Below, piece by piece: positions 1 through 6,713 of a stretch of 21,401 nt of DNA (positions are counted from its first letter, which is position 1; every line of letters starts with the position of its first letter). The notes below the pieces were generated by a model. It had not been told where the DNA came from and made no database searches. It worked only from the letters and a program-made list of their open reading frames with translations. Source of the DNA: a virus; the IMG/VR virus record IMGVR_UViG_3300032088_001521, positions 1-21,401 of that record. One strand, 5' to 3'. The position numbers and the translations under genes are program-made.

Positions 1-14
1 AACTAGGACACAAA

Positions 15-401
15 ATGCGACAGATAAACTTTGGGATGATCTCGAGTCTATTACTAGCGACACTCCTACTGAGTAGTTGTAGTACTTTTCAAGAGCCACA
101 AATTAAAGTAGTAACACAGATTGAAAAAACTGTAGTTCCTACTGTTCCAATGCCTAAGCCTGTGCAAATGAACGACATAAAAATTTATGTTGTAGCACCA
201 GATGAAAACTTTGAAGAATTCAAAAAAGAATTTGAAGCAAAGAACGGTGGCGATGCATACATTGCTATTAGCATCAAAGACTACGAAAACCTATCAAAAA
301 ACTTTGCCGAACTAAGACGATATATAGAACAGCAAAAAGCAATTATAGTATATTATGAAAACGCTGTTCAGCCTATTGATACTGATACTACTGACCAGTA
401 G
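15..401 (+). CDS. Lipoprotein, possible spanin component
   Basis: A 128-aa protein with an N-terminal signal peptide (residues 1-21) and a clear lipobox, L-S-S-C, with Cys22 as the predicted lipidation site. The mature part has a Pro/Val-rich stretch (about 34-52) and then an acidic-to-basic, probably helical or coiled-coil segment (about 60-118) ending near a Y-Y-E-N motif. It should be anchored to a membrane and face the periplasm. A second, smaller lipoprotein gene starts inside its 3' end in another frame, which resembles Rz/Rz1 spanin gene pairs used for outer-membrane disruption at lysis. However, classical Rz has a plain membrane anchor rather than a lipobox, so the role is inferred from arrangement and not from a recognised family. 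The first ATG, after a weak AGGAC site, was taken as start. Confidence 0.6.
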   Translation: MRQINFGMISSLLLATLLLSSCSTFQEPQIKVVTQIEKTVVPTVPMPKPVQMNDIKIYVVAPDENFEEFKKEFEAKNGGDAYIAISIKDYENLSKNFAELRRYIEQQKAIIVYYENAVQPIDTDTTDQ

Positions 402-510
402 TTGTGCTGACAAGATCAAGTGCAAAGCCAAACCCGATCCAAAAGTAACTATAGACGGTGAACGTAACATCGAAGTGACTCCTGGTGCAACTCTAGCCTG
501 TGATTTTTGA
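355..510 (+). CDS. Small lipoprotein nested in preceding gene (Rz1-like)
   Basis: A 51-aa open frame starting at ATG 355 and ending with TGA at 508-510. Its first 47 bases overlap the end of the 128-aa lipoprotein gene in a different frame. The translation starts M-K-T-L-F-S, has a hydrophobic Leu/Ile-rich core (residues 4-13) and a lipobox L-T-S-S-C with Cys17 as lipid site. The short mature part is basic and has Pro and two further Cys (23 and 49). Size, lipobox and out-of-frame overlap fit an outer-membrane Rz1-type o-spanin, which would pair with an inner-membrane partner at lysis. Against this, it is less Pro-rich than typical Rz1, and its partner is also a lipoprotein. A function as a surface or exclusion lipoprotein is possible. 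Confidence 0.6.
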   Translation: MKTLFSLLILILLTSSCADKIKCKAKPDPKVTIDGERNIEVTPGATLACDF

Positions 511-518
511 TATAAATA
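511..518 (+). promoter_or_regulatory. T4-type late promoter (TATAAATA)
   Basis: An exact match to the T4 late promoter -10 element TATAAATA, placed directly after the stop codon of the nested lipoprotein gene and 25 bases before the ATG at 544. A GAGGG ribosome site (533-537) lies between them. In T4 this element is read by the gp55 sigma factor together with the sliding clamp. Its position in a true intergenic gap supports it. Confidence 0.6.
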
Positions 519-543
519 CATACATAATAATTGAGGGATTACT

Positions 544-825
544 ATGTGGGAAATGATTGAAAGAATGGCAAATGATCGTCTGTGGATTTACACAGCAATA
601 GCAGGATCAATTGCTGGTACTATTTTTATAACATACATGAGTACAACACGAGCAGGACTTTGGTTCTATGCTAAAGTTGATCATGCAATTGATTTCCTTG
701 TAGAGCGTTATGGCTGGACTTGGTTACAACAACCAGAAGATGCCTGGCGTAAAAAATACCCCAAAATAACAAAGAAAATTGACGACTTAGAAAAGCGTTT
801 AAAACATCTTGAGGGGAAAAGATAA
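544..825 (+). CDS. Small membrane protein with C-terminal coiled coil
   Basis: A 93-aa protein that I do not recognise by family. Residues about 13-33 form one hydrophobic membrane segment with small-residue packing (A-G-S-I-A-G-T). It is followed by an aromatic-rich amphipathic stretch (about 40-65, several Trp/Tyr) and a Lys/Glu/Leu heptad-like tail (72-93) that is probably a short coiled coil. A good GAGGG ribosome site sits 6 bases upstream of the ATG and a late promoter lies before that. Its stop codon shares one base with the start of the next gene (TAATG), so the two are probably co-translated. A role in late lysis or envelope remodelling is inferred only from neighbours. Confidence 0.6.
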   Translation: MWEMIERMANDRLWIYTAIAGSIAGTIFITYMSTTRAGLWFYAKVDHAIDFLVERYGWTWLQQPEDAWRKKYPKITKKIDDLEKRLKHLEGKR

Positions 826-1205
826 TGCCAAGAAAAAAATTAGAAGAATTAGATGCAACCCCGGCACCGGCGCCAGTTGCAGAAACTAAACCAGATGCAG
901 TTGTAGTTGCTACACAAGATAGCACTACACGCAAAGTTAAACTAGACTTAGAAGTAGATACAAGTGTAAAAGACATGGGTCCAAACCCATACCAACGTGT
1001 AATACATTTAGCAAGAGCAATAGATGCTTGGAGAATTTTTCCAAGGTTGTTTTTAACTGTGTATATTGTACTATTATATAAGTGTGTTATTTGGTATATG
1101 AATTTACCAAATCCTACATTAGAACAATCAGGTTTGATTAGTATTGTTGTAGGTGCTGGTGCGGCATGGTTTGGTCTTTACACCGGAACTGACAAATCTA
1201 AGTAA
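825..1205 (+). CDS. Two-helix membrane protein, holin-like
   Basis: A 126-aa protein. Residues 1-60 are polar, with a Pro/Ala-rich linker at about 11-24. They are followed by two hydrophobic segments, about 72-92 and 102-119, separated by a short Pro/Asn loop (N-L-P-N-P-T), and a short Lys-containing tail. The second helix carries a Gly/Ala-rich face (V-V-G-A-G-A-A-W-F-G). This hairpin topology fits small phage holins or holin-like accessory proteins. The gene overlaps the previous one by one base and lies beside the lipoprotein pair, which supports a lysis group. No family-specific motif proves holin activity, and no endolysin is visible in the window. Confidence 0.5.
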   Translation: MPRKKLEELDATPAPAPVAETKPDAVVVATQDSTTRKVKLDLEVDTSVKDMGPNPYQRVIHLARAIDAWRIFPRLFLTVYIVLLYKCVIWYMNLPNPTLEQSGLISIVVGAGAAWFGLYTGTDKSK

Positions 1206-1225
1206 CCTATACAATAAGTAATAGT

Positions 1226-2065
1226 ATGGACTACTATTCTACTTTAGGTGTTTCAAAAAATGCTTCTGACAAAGAACTTAAACAAGCATACAAAAAATTA
1301 AGTATGCAACACCATCCTGACCGAACAGGCGGTGATGACTCTAAGTTTAAAGAAATTAACGAAGCGTATAGCACACTTAAAGATCCACAAAAAAGAGCAG
1401 AATACGATAACCCACAACCGCAGTATTCGCAAGGCTTTGGACCTAATGGGTTTGGTAATCCTGGTGCCTTCCAAGATATATTTTCTCAGTTTGGTGTTAA
1501 TTTTGGTAACATGGGAGGTAGACAAGTACGCAATAAAGATGTTAAAATAACATATACAATTGAGTTTGAAGAATTGTTTACTGGTAAGGCTGTAAATATA
1601 CAATATAATTTACCTAGTGGTAGAAAAGGTAATTTAGATGCTGCAATACCACCCGGAGTTAAAGGCGGAGATGTAGTAAAGTTTGCAGGTTACGGCGACG
1701 ATAGTGCAGCTCATTTACAAAGAGGAGATCTTTTAGTTCATATTAGAGTTAAAGGACATAAACATTGGACAAGAGAAGGCGATAATATTGTAGCTGTTAA
1801 GAATGTAAGTATATTTGATCTTATGATAGGAACTAGCGTAGAAATTAAAACACCTTTAGGTAATGGATATCACTTAAGAATACCTAGAGGAACTAAACCA
1901 GGTACAGTTTTTAGTATAGCAGGACAAGGCATACCTAATTCACAAACAAAACGCCCAGGAAATGTACATGTAAAAATAGGAGCAGTTGTTCCTGAAATAA
2001 ACGATGAAAAGATTTTAAATCAACTAAAGGATATAAAAGATGCAATTGATACAATCACCAAATAG
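1226..2065 (+). CDS. DnaJ/CbpA-type J-domain co-chaperone
   Basis: A 279-aa class B (type II) J-domain protein. Residues 3-61 form a J domain with the HPD tripeptide (H30-P31-D32) that stimulates the ATPase of DnaK/Hsp70. A Gly/Phe-rich linker follows (about 68-98, with repeated Phe-Gly and Asn-Gly). Residues about 103-265 look like the paired beta-sandwich substrate-binding domains, including the G-D-L-L-V-H-I-R-V motif typical of DnaJ/CbpA C-terminal domains. The Cys4 zinc fingers of class A DnaJ are absent, which makes it CbpA-like. No DnaK is seen, so it probably redirects the host Hsp70. It overlaps the deformylase gene by 26 bases, and deformylase and ClpA genes follow, suggesting a joint role in handling phage or host proteins. 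Confidence 0.9.
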   Translation: MDYYSTLGVSKNASDKELKQAYKKLSMQHHPDRTGGDDSKFKEINEAYSTLKDPQKRAEYDNPQPQYSQGFGPNGFGNPGAFQDIFSQFGVNFGNMGGRQVRNKDVKITYTIEFEELFTGKAVNIQYNLPSGRKGNLDAAIPPGVKGGDVVKFAGYGDDSAAHLQRGDLLVHIRVKGHKHWTREGDNIVAVKNVSIFDLMIGTSVEIKTPLGNGYHLRIPRGTKPGTVFSIAGQGIPNSQTKRPGNVHVKIGAVVPEINDEKILNQLKDIKDAIDTITK

Positions 2066-2549
2066 TTTTTTAACACGTAAAGTTAAACCGTTTGATTTTA
2101 ACGAACTTGATGCTAAACAAGTTTCAGGAGAAATGTGTCAAATTATGATGGCTAAAAATGGTTTAGGCCTAGCGGCAAACCAAGTTGAGCTTGATGCACA
2201 AATATTTGTTATGAGACCTGTTGAAAACGAAGCAGTTACTAAGCCGTTTGCTGTTATTAATCCAGTAATTATGAAAGTTGATAGTGATACTGTATTAGGG
2301 AAAGAAGGGTGTTTAAGTCATCTTGGATTATTATTAAATATAAGACGTCCCAAGACTTTGGTAGCAAAGTTTCTTGACATTGACGCAAAAGAGTGTATAC
2401 TAGAGTTTAGTGGAATAGATGCTAGATGCTTTTTACACGAGTATGATCATCTACAAGGAATAGAGTTTACAGATAGAGTAAGTAAGTTAAAGTTAGATAT
2501 GGCAAAGAAAAAGCAAAAAAAATTAATTAAGGAACACGTCAATGGTTGA
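2040..2549 (+). CDS. def: Peptide deformylase
   Basis: A 169-aa peptide deformylase, which removes the formyl group from the initiator methionine of nascent proteins at the ribosome exit. All three family motifs are intact: G-L-G-L-A-A-N-Q (41-48), E-G-C-L-S (89-93, Cys91 as metal ligand) and H-E-Y-D-H (133-137, two His ligands and the catalytic Glu). The length is close to that of bacterial Def, and the basic C-terminal tail (about 148-169, Lys-rich) is short. Phage deformylases are known in marine T4-like viruses, where they are thought to support rapid production of phage or photosystem proteins. The start codon lies inside the J-protein gene, and the end overlaps clpA by 8 bases, so translation is probably coupled through all three genes. 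Confidence 0.95.
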   Translation: MQLIQSPNSFLTRKVKPFDFNELDAKQVSGEMCQIMMAKNGLGLAANQVELDAQIFVMRPVENEAVTKPFAVINPVIMKVDSDTVLGKEGCLSHLGLLLNIRRPKTLVAKFLDIDAKECILEFSGIDARCFLHEYDHLQGIEFTDRVSKLKLDMAKKKQKKLIKEHVNG

Positions 2550-4785
2550 GCCAAGTAAAGAGTTACAAGCAGTATTTGAAAAAGCAATTAAAGATGCAAA
2601 AAGACTAAAGCATGAATATGTTACATTAGAACACTTGCTTTTTGCAATGATGTGTAGTGAAAACTTCTACGGCATCATTAAAGGATACAGTGCAGATGTA
2701 GAGTATTTGAAGTCAAATTTAGAACACTATTTGAAAAATAGTTGTGACGAAATTACAATCGACACTAACAAACACAAGCCTAAAAAAACACAAACTGTAG
2801 AACGTGTACTTAATCGTGCGTTTACACAAACACTATTTGCAGGTAGACAAAATATTGAACTTACTGATGTAATGTTGAGTATTCTTAGTGAAAAGAAATC
2901 ACATAGTGCATACTACTGTGAGCAAGCTGGTATTGTTAAGGAAGACTTTGCGGCATATATTAGCAGTGAAATTGAAACAGAACTTGAAGATGAAGAAATG
3001 TCAGGTGCGGCACAAAAGGCACTGAGAGCATTTACTACTAATCTTAATGACGAAGTTAAAAAAGAGAAAATTGATCCTGTTATTGGTCGTGCAGAAGAAC
3101 TAGACAACATTGCATTAGCAATTGGTAGACGTTCTAAGAACAATGTGTTGCTTGTAGGTGATCCCGGTGTTGGTAAAACTGCTATTGCCGAAGGTATGGC
3201 ATTCAATATTGTACAAGGTAATGTACCAGAGTTTCTAAAAGAATATGCAGTATATAATTTAGACATTGGTAGTATGCTTGCCGGTTCAAAATACCGAGGA
3301 GACTTTGAAGAACGCTTTAAACTTGTACTAGCAGGCCTTAAGAAAAAAGGTAAGACTATTATGTTCATTGACGAAGCTCACATGATTAGTGGTGCTGGCG
3401 CATCTGGATCAGGTAGTTCAAATGATCTAGCAAATATGTTAAAGCCTGCATTAGGCAAAGGCAACTTAAAAGTAGTTGCGTCAACTACTTGGGACGAGTA
3501 TCGCAAATACTTTGAAAAAGATCGTGCGTTGATGCGTCGATTCCAACGTGTAACAGTTGACGAGCCTAGCAACGAAGTTACAAGAGATATTTTACGTGGT
3601 ATTAAAAAGTACTACGAAGACTATCACGGTACTGAAATTACTGAAGGTGCTATTAACGAAGCAATTAAATTGAGTGTAAAGTATCAAGCAGACAAAAAGT
3701 TACCTGATAAAGCAATTGACTTAATTGATCAAGCATGTTCAAGATTTAATTTGAAAGAAACAATAGATAAAAAGATTGTTACAGCAGATGAAATACAATT
3801 TGAACTTGCTAAAGCAGTTAACTTGCCTGCAGAGCAAGTAAGTGAAACTGAAACAGAAAATCTTGTACATCTTGAGAAGAATATTAAAGGACAAGTGTAC
3901 GGACAAGACAAAGCCGTTGAAGGAATTGTAGATAAAATACTTGTAAGTCAAGCAGGTCTTAAGCCTGAAGACAAACCTATTGGATCGTTTGTGTTTATGG
4001 GACCAACAGGAACAGGTAAAACAGAAACAGCGAAAGCACTTGCTACAAACTTAGGTGTAAAACTAGTACGTTTTGATATGAGTGAGTATCAAGAGCGTCA
4101 TAGTGTTGCTAAACTATTAGGTTCACCTCCTGGATATGTAGGACATGATGAAAAAGGCGGATTGCTTATTGAAAAATTACAAGAATCACCTAACTGTGTA
4201 TTACTACTAGATGAGATTGAAAAAGCACACCCTGATGTATCACAGTTACTATTACAAGTTATGGACAATGGTAAAATTACAGGTGCAAATGGTAAAGAAG
4301 CAGATGCACGTAATTGTATCTTAATTCTTACAACTAACTTAGGTGCAGCAGATTCAGAGAAAAATACAATCGGCTTTGGTGGTGAACTTGAAGATAACTC
4401 ATATGAAGACAAAGCTCTTAAAAAGTTCTTTGCTCCAGAATTTAGAAATAGACTAGATGGTGTAATTACGTTTAACAAATTAGGCAAAGAAATTATGCTT
4501 AAAATTGTTGGTAAATTCCTTGTTGAACTTAAAGATCAAGTTAAAGGTAAAAATGTAAAAATTGAAATTACAGATGAAACTTTAGATTACTTAGTAGACA
4601 AAGGATTTGATCCTAAGATGGGTGCAAGACCTTTACAGCGTGTAATTGATCAAGAAATTAAACGTAGTCTTGCTAGAGAATTATTATTTGGTGATCTAAA
4701 GAATGGCGGTACTTTGATTATTGATACAGTTGATAATAAAATAGTTCTAAATACTAAAGGACATACACAAGTTGAAAAAGTTTGA
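2542..4785 (+). CDS. clpA: ClpA-type AAA+ unfoldase
   Basis: A 747-aa two-ring Hsp100 ATPase of near full ClpA length. Domains in order are an N-terminal Clp repeat domain (about 1-145), D1 with Walker A G-D-P-G-V-G-K-T (206-213) and Walker B I-M-F-I-D-E-A-H, and D2 with Walker A G-P-T-G-T-G-K-T (487-494) and Walker B L-L-L-D-E-I-E-K. D2 ends in the usual G-A-R-P-L-Q-R sensor 2 region. There is no long ClpB/ClpC middle coiled coil. An I-G-F tripeptide (610-612) sits where ClpA/ClpX carry the loop that docks on ClpP, so the protein could feed substrates to host ClpP. No ClpP is present here. An AAGGA ribosome site precedes the ATG, which lies inside the deformylase gene. Confidence 0.93.
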   Translation: MVEPSKELQAVFEKAIKDAKRLKHEYVTLEHLLFAMMCSENFYGIIKGYSADVEYLKSNLEHYLKNSCDEITIDTNKHKPKKTQTVERVLNRAFTQTLFAGRQNIELTDVMLSILSEKKSHSAYYCEQAGIVKEDFAAYISSEIETELEDEEMSGAAQKALRAFTTNLNDEVKKEKIDPVIGRAEELDNIALAIGRRSKNNVLLVGDPGVGKTAIAEGMAFNIVQGNVPEFLKEYAVYNLDIGSMLAGSKYRGDFEERFKLVLAGLKKKGKTIMFIDEAHMISGAGASGSGSSNDLANMLKPALGKGNLKVVASTTWDEYRKYFEKDRALMRRFQRVTVDEPSNEVTRDILRGIKKYYEDYHGTEITEGAINEAIKLSVKYQADKKLPDKAIDLIDQACSRFNLKETIDKKIVTADEIQFELAKAVNLPAEQVSETETENLVHLEKNIKGQVYGQDKAVEGIVDKILVSQAGLKPEDKPIGSFVFMGPTGTGKTETAKALATNLGVKLVRFDMSEYQERHSVAKLLGSPPGYVGHDEKGGLLIEKLQESPNCVLLLDEIEKAHPDVSQLLLQVMDNGKITGANGKEADARNCILILTTNLGAADSEKNTIGFGGELEDNSYEDKALKKFFAPEFRNRLDGVITFNKLGKEIMLKIVGKFLVELKDQVKGKNVKIEITDETLDYLVDKGFDPKMGARPLQRVIDQEIKRSLARELLFGDLKNGGTLIIDTVDNKIVLNTKGHTQVEKV

Positions 4786-5425
4786 TACTGTTAAATTATT
4801 CTATGACGAGTATCCGTATAAACTAGTAGTACGTAATAGTTTATCACACATTTTTCGTGATAAAAATTTGCCTAATGCTAAAAAAGAAATTGATAAATTA
4901 CAAGATTTATTAGTAAAAGGTCAACCATTAACTAGAACTGCATTTCTACGGTCCGAATCCGTTGAATTGCAGACCTTTCTTGAAGCACAAAAATTATACA
5001 TAGAATTTAATCAGTTTACAGATTATAAATTACGCATTGAAAATCCACTCATGCAAATTTATTCACATAGTTACGATTGGTTAATAAACATCACACGTAA
5101 AATAAAAAACTGTGTGGAATTATGGGAGCCAAATTCCAAAGTTGAATTAGCACCTAATGTAATTTTAATAGATAAACCTAACGATTTTGAATACAAAGTA
5201 ACACTAGGACTTGAAGTAGACCCAGGACTAGCAACTTGGATAGCAGCAAATCCAGATAAAGCAAAGGCAGGAGCAACTTGCTTAAAAGAAATAGCAAATA
5301 AAGGATATACTAGAGACTTTTATATATACATAAGAGATGAAAAAATATTACAATTATTAAGTCTTTTTGTAACTAATATACCAAGAGTAGACAAATTAGT
5401 ATACATTGCAAAAACTGATAAATAA
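4772..5425 (+). CDS. Unknown phage protein coupled to clpA
   Basis: A 217-aa protein that I cannot assign. It starts with TTG at 4772. The next in-frame ATG is about 90 codons inside, so the TTG is the only reasonable start, and AAAGG lies about 11 bases upstream. The gene overlaps the end of clpA by 14 bases. The N-terminal part (1-60) is basic and Tyr/Phe-rich, and the rest is a mixed alpha/beta sequence with Trp at 103, 117 and 156. There is no signal peptide, membrane segment or recognisable catalytic motif. The overlap suggests it is made together with ClpA and could be an adaptor or a separate phage-specific factor. It does not resemble ClpS. Confidence 0.65.
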   Translation: MKKFDTVKLFYDEYPYKLVVRNSLSHIFRDKNLPNAKKEIDKLQDLLVKGQPLTRTAFLRSESVELQTFLEAQKLYIEFNQFTDYKLRIENPLMQIYSHSYDWLINITRKIKNCVELWEPNSKVELAPNVILIDKPNDFEYKVTLGLEVDPGLATWIAANPDKAKAGATCLKEIANKGYTRDFYIYIRDEKILQLLSLFVTNIPRVDKLVYIAKTDK

Positions 5426-5429
5426 GTGT

Positions 5430-5795
5430 ATGCCAAGTAATAGTGAAACAATTTTAACAAACCAAGCACATGTAGGAGATAGTAGTCTACAGTCCCATAC
5501 AGGTGCAAAATATAAAGGTGACGGTTACTACGGACGTAGTGACGGTTTCCACAGTGTACAATACACAGTAACAGGATTTCAAGGTAAATTAGATATGCAA
5601 GCAACACTTGCTATTAACCCTGTAGAAGCTGACTGGTTTACTATTACTGGAACTAATTTAACAAGTGTTGACCCGAGCGGTCAGTATAACACTGGAACAC
5701 ACATATACAATTTTACAGGAAATTATGTATGGGTTAGAGCTCATATCAGTAACTGGACCGTCGGTACTGTAAGCAGTGTATTACTTAATCATTAA
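5430..5795 (+). CDS. Small beta-rich protein, possible virion component
   Basis: A 121-aa protein of unknown family. The ATG at 5430 follows the previous stop closely, and an in-frame extension upstream to 5406 would run into the preceding gene without support. The sequence is rich in Gly, Ser, Thr and Asn with alternating hydrophobics, and the second half has regular beta-strand-like repeats (W-F-T-I-T-G-T, Y-V-W-V-R-A-H-I). Lys and Cys are few. This composition resembles small head-decoration, fibre or carbohydrate-binding domains in phage virions. That role is inferred from composition only. It has no signal peptide or transmembrane segment. The ribosome site is weak. Confidence 0.55.
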   Translation: MPSNSETILTNQAHVGDSSLQSHTGAKYKGDGYYGRSDGFHSVQYTVTGFQGKLDMQATLAINPVEADWFTITGTNLTSVDPSGQYNTGTHIYNFTGNYVWVRAHISNWTVGTVSSVLLNH

Positions 5796-5804
5796 GGAAC
5801 GACA

Positions 5805-6389
5805 ATGGAACATTATGTAACAGTAGTAATGGAAAAACAAGAAACTACAGCACTGGATGAAAGTGCATTTCCCGTTTACGAAACATTTGACAGCGAACAA
5901 GATACAACAGTTATGCAAATACCTTTGCCTAGAACACTTGACGAACAAGAATCAAATGAATATGCAAACAAATTAGCAAACTATTTGTTTTCAGAAGGTT
6001 ATGAAGACTTTGATATTTTTGTAAATGCACACGAAGCAGAAGATATACACGAAGTTACATTTGATGATGACGATGACTTCTTTGCAGAGTATGGTGTTAT
6101 GTGGTATAACGATGATGATGTTATTGACGAAGCAGAATATCAAGGCCGTAAAGTTAAACTTGGTAAGCCTATGCAAGGTGACGTTAAGAAGTTTAAAGTA
6201 TATGTTAAGAATCCAAAGGGTAATGTAGTTAAAGTTAACTTTGGACATGGCGGAAGTAGCGTCAAAGGCAAAGCAATGAAAATTAGAAAGAATAATGCAG
6301 CAGCAAGACGTTCTTTCAGAGCAAGACACAACTGTGATAATCCTGGTCCACGTCATAAGGCACGTTACTGGTCATGTAGAAAGTGGTAA
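5805..6389 (+). CDS. Acidic protein with basic Cys/His C-terminal module
   Basis: A 194-aa protein with three visible parts. Residues 1-80 are mixed and acidic. Residues 83-110 are extremely acidic (two Asp runs: F-D-D-D-D-D-F-F and N-D-D-D). Residues 112-194 form a strongly basic module starting E-Y-Q-G-R-K-V-K-L-G, with G-H-G-G-S and ending in a compact Cys/His/Arg tail (Cys177, Cys191, His175, His184). I recall similar C-terminal modules as free-standing or fused small proteins in T4-like marine phages, without a proven function. A nucleic-acid-binding or head-internal role is plausible from charge. An AAGGA site 6 bases upstream supports the ATG. The gene sits directly before the cargo-like block. 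Confidence 0.6.
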   Translation: MEHYVTVVMEKQETTALDESAFPVYETFDSEQDTTVMQIPLPRTLDEQESNEYANKLANYLFSEGYEDFDIFVNAHEAEDIHEVTFDDDDDFFAEYGVMWYNDDDVIDEAEYQGRKVKLGKPMQGDVKKFKVYVKNPKGNVVKVNFGHGGSSVKGKAMKIRKNNAAARRSFRARHNCDNPGPRHKARYWSCRKW

Positions 6390-6392
6390 GTT

Positions 6393-6713
6393 ATGAAAAT
6401 ATTCGAAGTAGTAGAACCAAATTTTGATATAGTTGACGATACTAGCGTTTATATGCGTAATGACCCTGAGTTTTATCGTAAGGAATATTTTCCTGCGATG
6501 GCTAGTATGGCGGACATGCACAGTAGAGGTAAACCAGTAGATTCACATAAATCATTATCTGGATTAGTCGACAAAGGCTGTACTAGTTACTGTAAAAAAT
6601 ACAATTTAGCAAGACACCCTGACGAAGTATACACCCAAGAACACAGAGATGCTTTAATTGATAAATTATTTTCAGAAGAAATGGAACTAATTAAGCAAGG
6701 TGAATACAAATGA
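6393..6713 (+). CDS. Small phage protein with capsid-targeting-like N-terminus
   Basis: A 106-aa protein of no known function. The N-terminus M-K-I-F-E-V-V-E resembles the short targeting peptides of T4 internal head proteins, which begin M-K-T-Y-Q-E-F and are cut after a Glu by the prohead protease. Here the Glu8 is followed by Pro, so cleavage is less certain. The body is helical and polar with a D-P-E-F-Y-R-K-E-Y-F-P-A-M motif (25-37) and two Cys (63 and 67, in G-C-T-S-Y-C). I recall this body as a recurring module in marine T4-like phages. The gene starts 3 bases after the preceding stop and overlaps the next gene as ATGA. Confidence 0.6.
   Translation: MKIFEVVEPNFDIVDDTSVYMRNDPEFYRKEYFPAMASMADMHSRGKPVDSHKSLSGLVDKGCTSYCKKYNLARHPDEVYTQEHRDALIDKLFSEEMELIKQGEYK

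Noticed and set aside
1332-1550. 72-codon plus-strand frame inside the J-protein gene
   Set aside because: It overlaps the J-domain and linker in another frame, has no ribosome site and no recognisable sequence.
2913-3368. 151-codon open frame on the minus strand inside clpA, and similar minus-strand frames throughout the window
   Set aside because: They lie fully opposite strongly supported genes, lack ribosome sites and give low-complexity Ser/Leu-rich translations typical of antisense shadows.
5418-5425. GATAAATA resembling a late promoter before the gene at 5430
   Set aside because: It lies inside the preceding gene's last codons and only 4 bases before the next ATG, so a transcript would lack a leader; chance match in AT-rich sequence is likely.
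6025-6228. 67-codon plus-strand frame in the Asp-rich gene
   Set aside because: A Met/Leu/Thr-rich shadow produced by the GAT/GAC repeats of the real frame.
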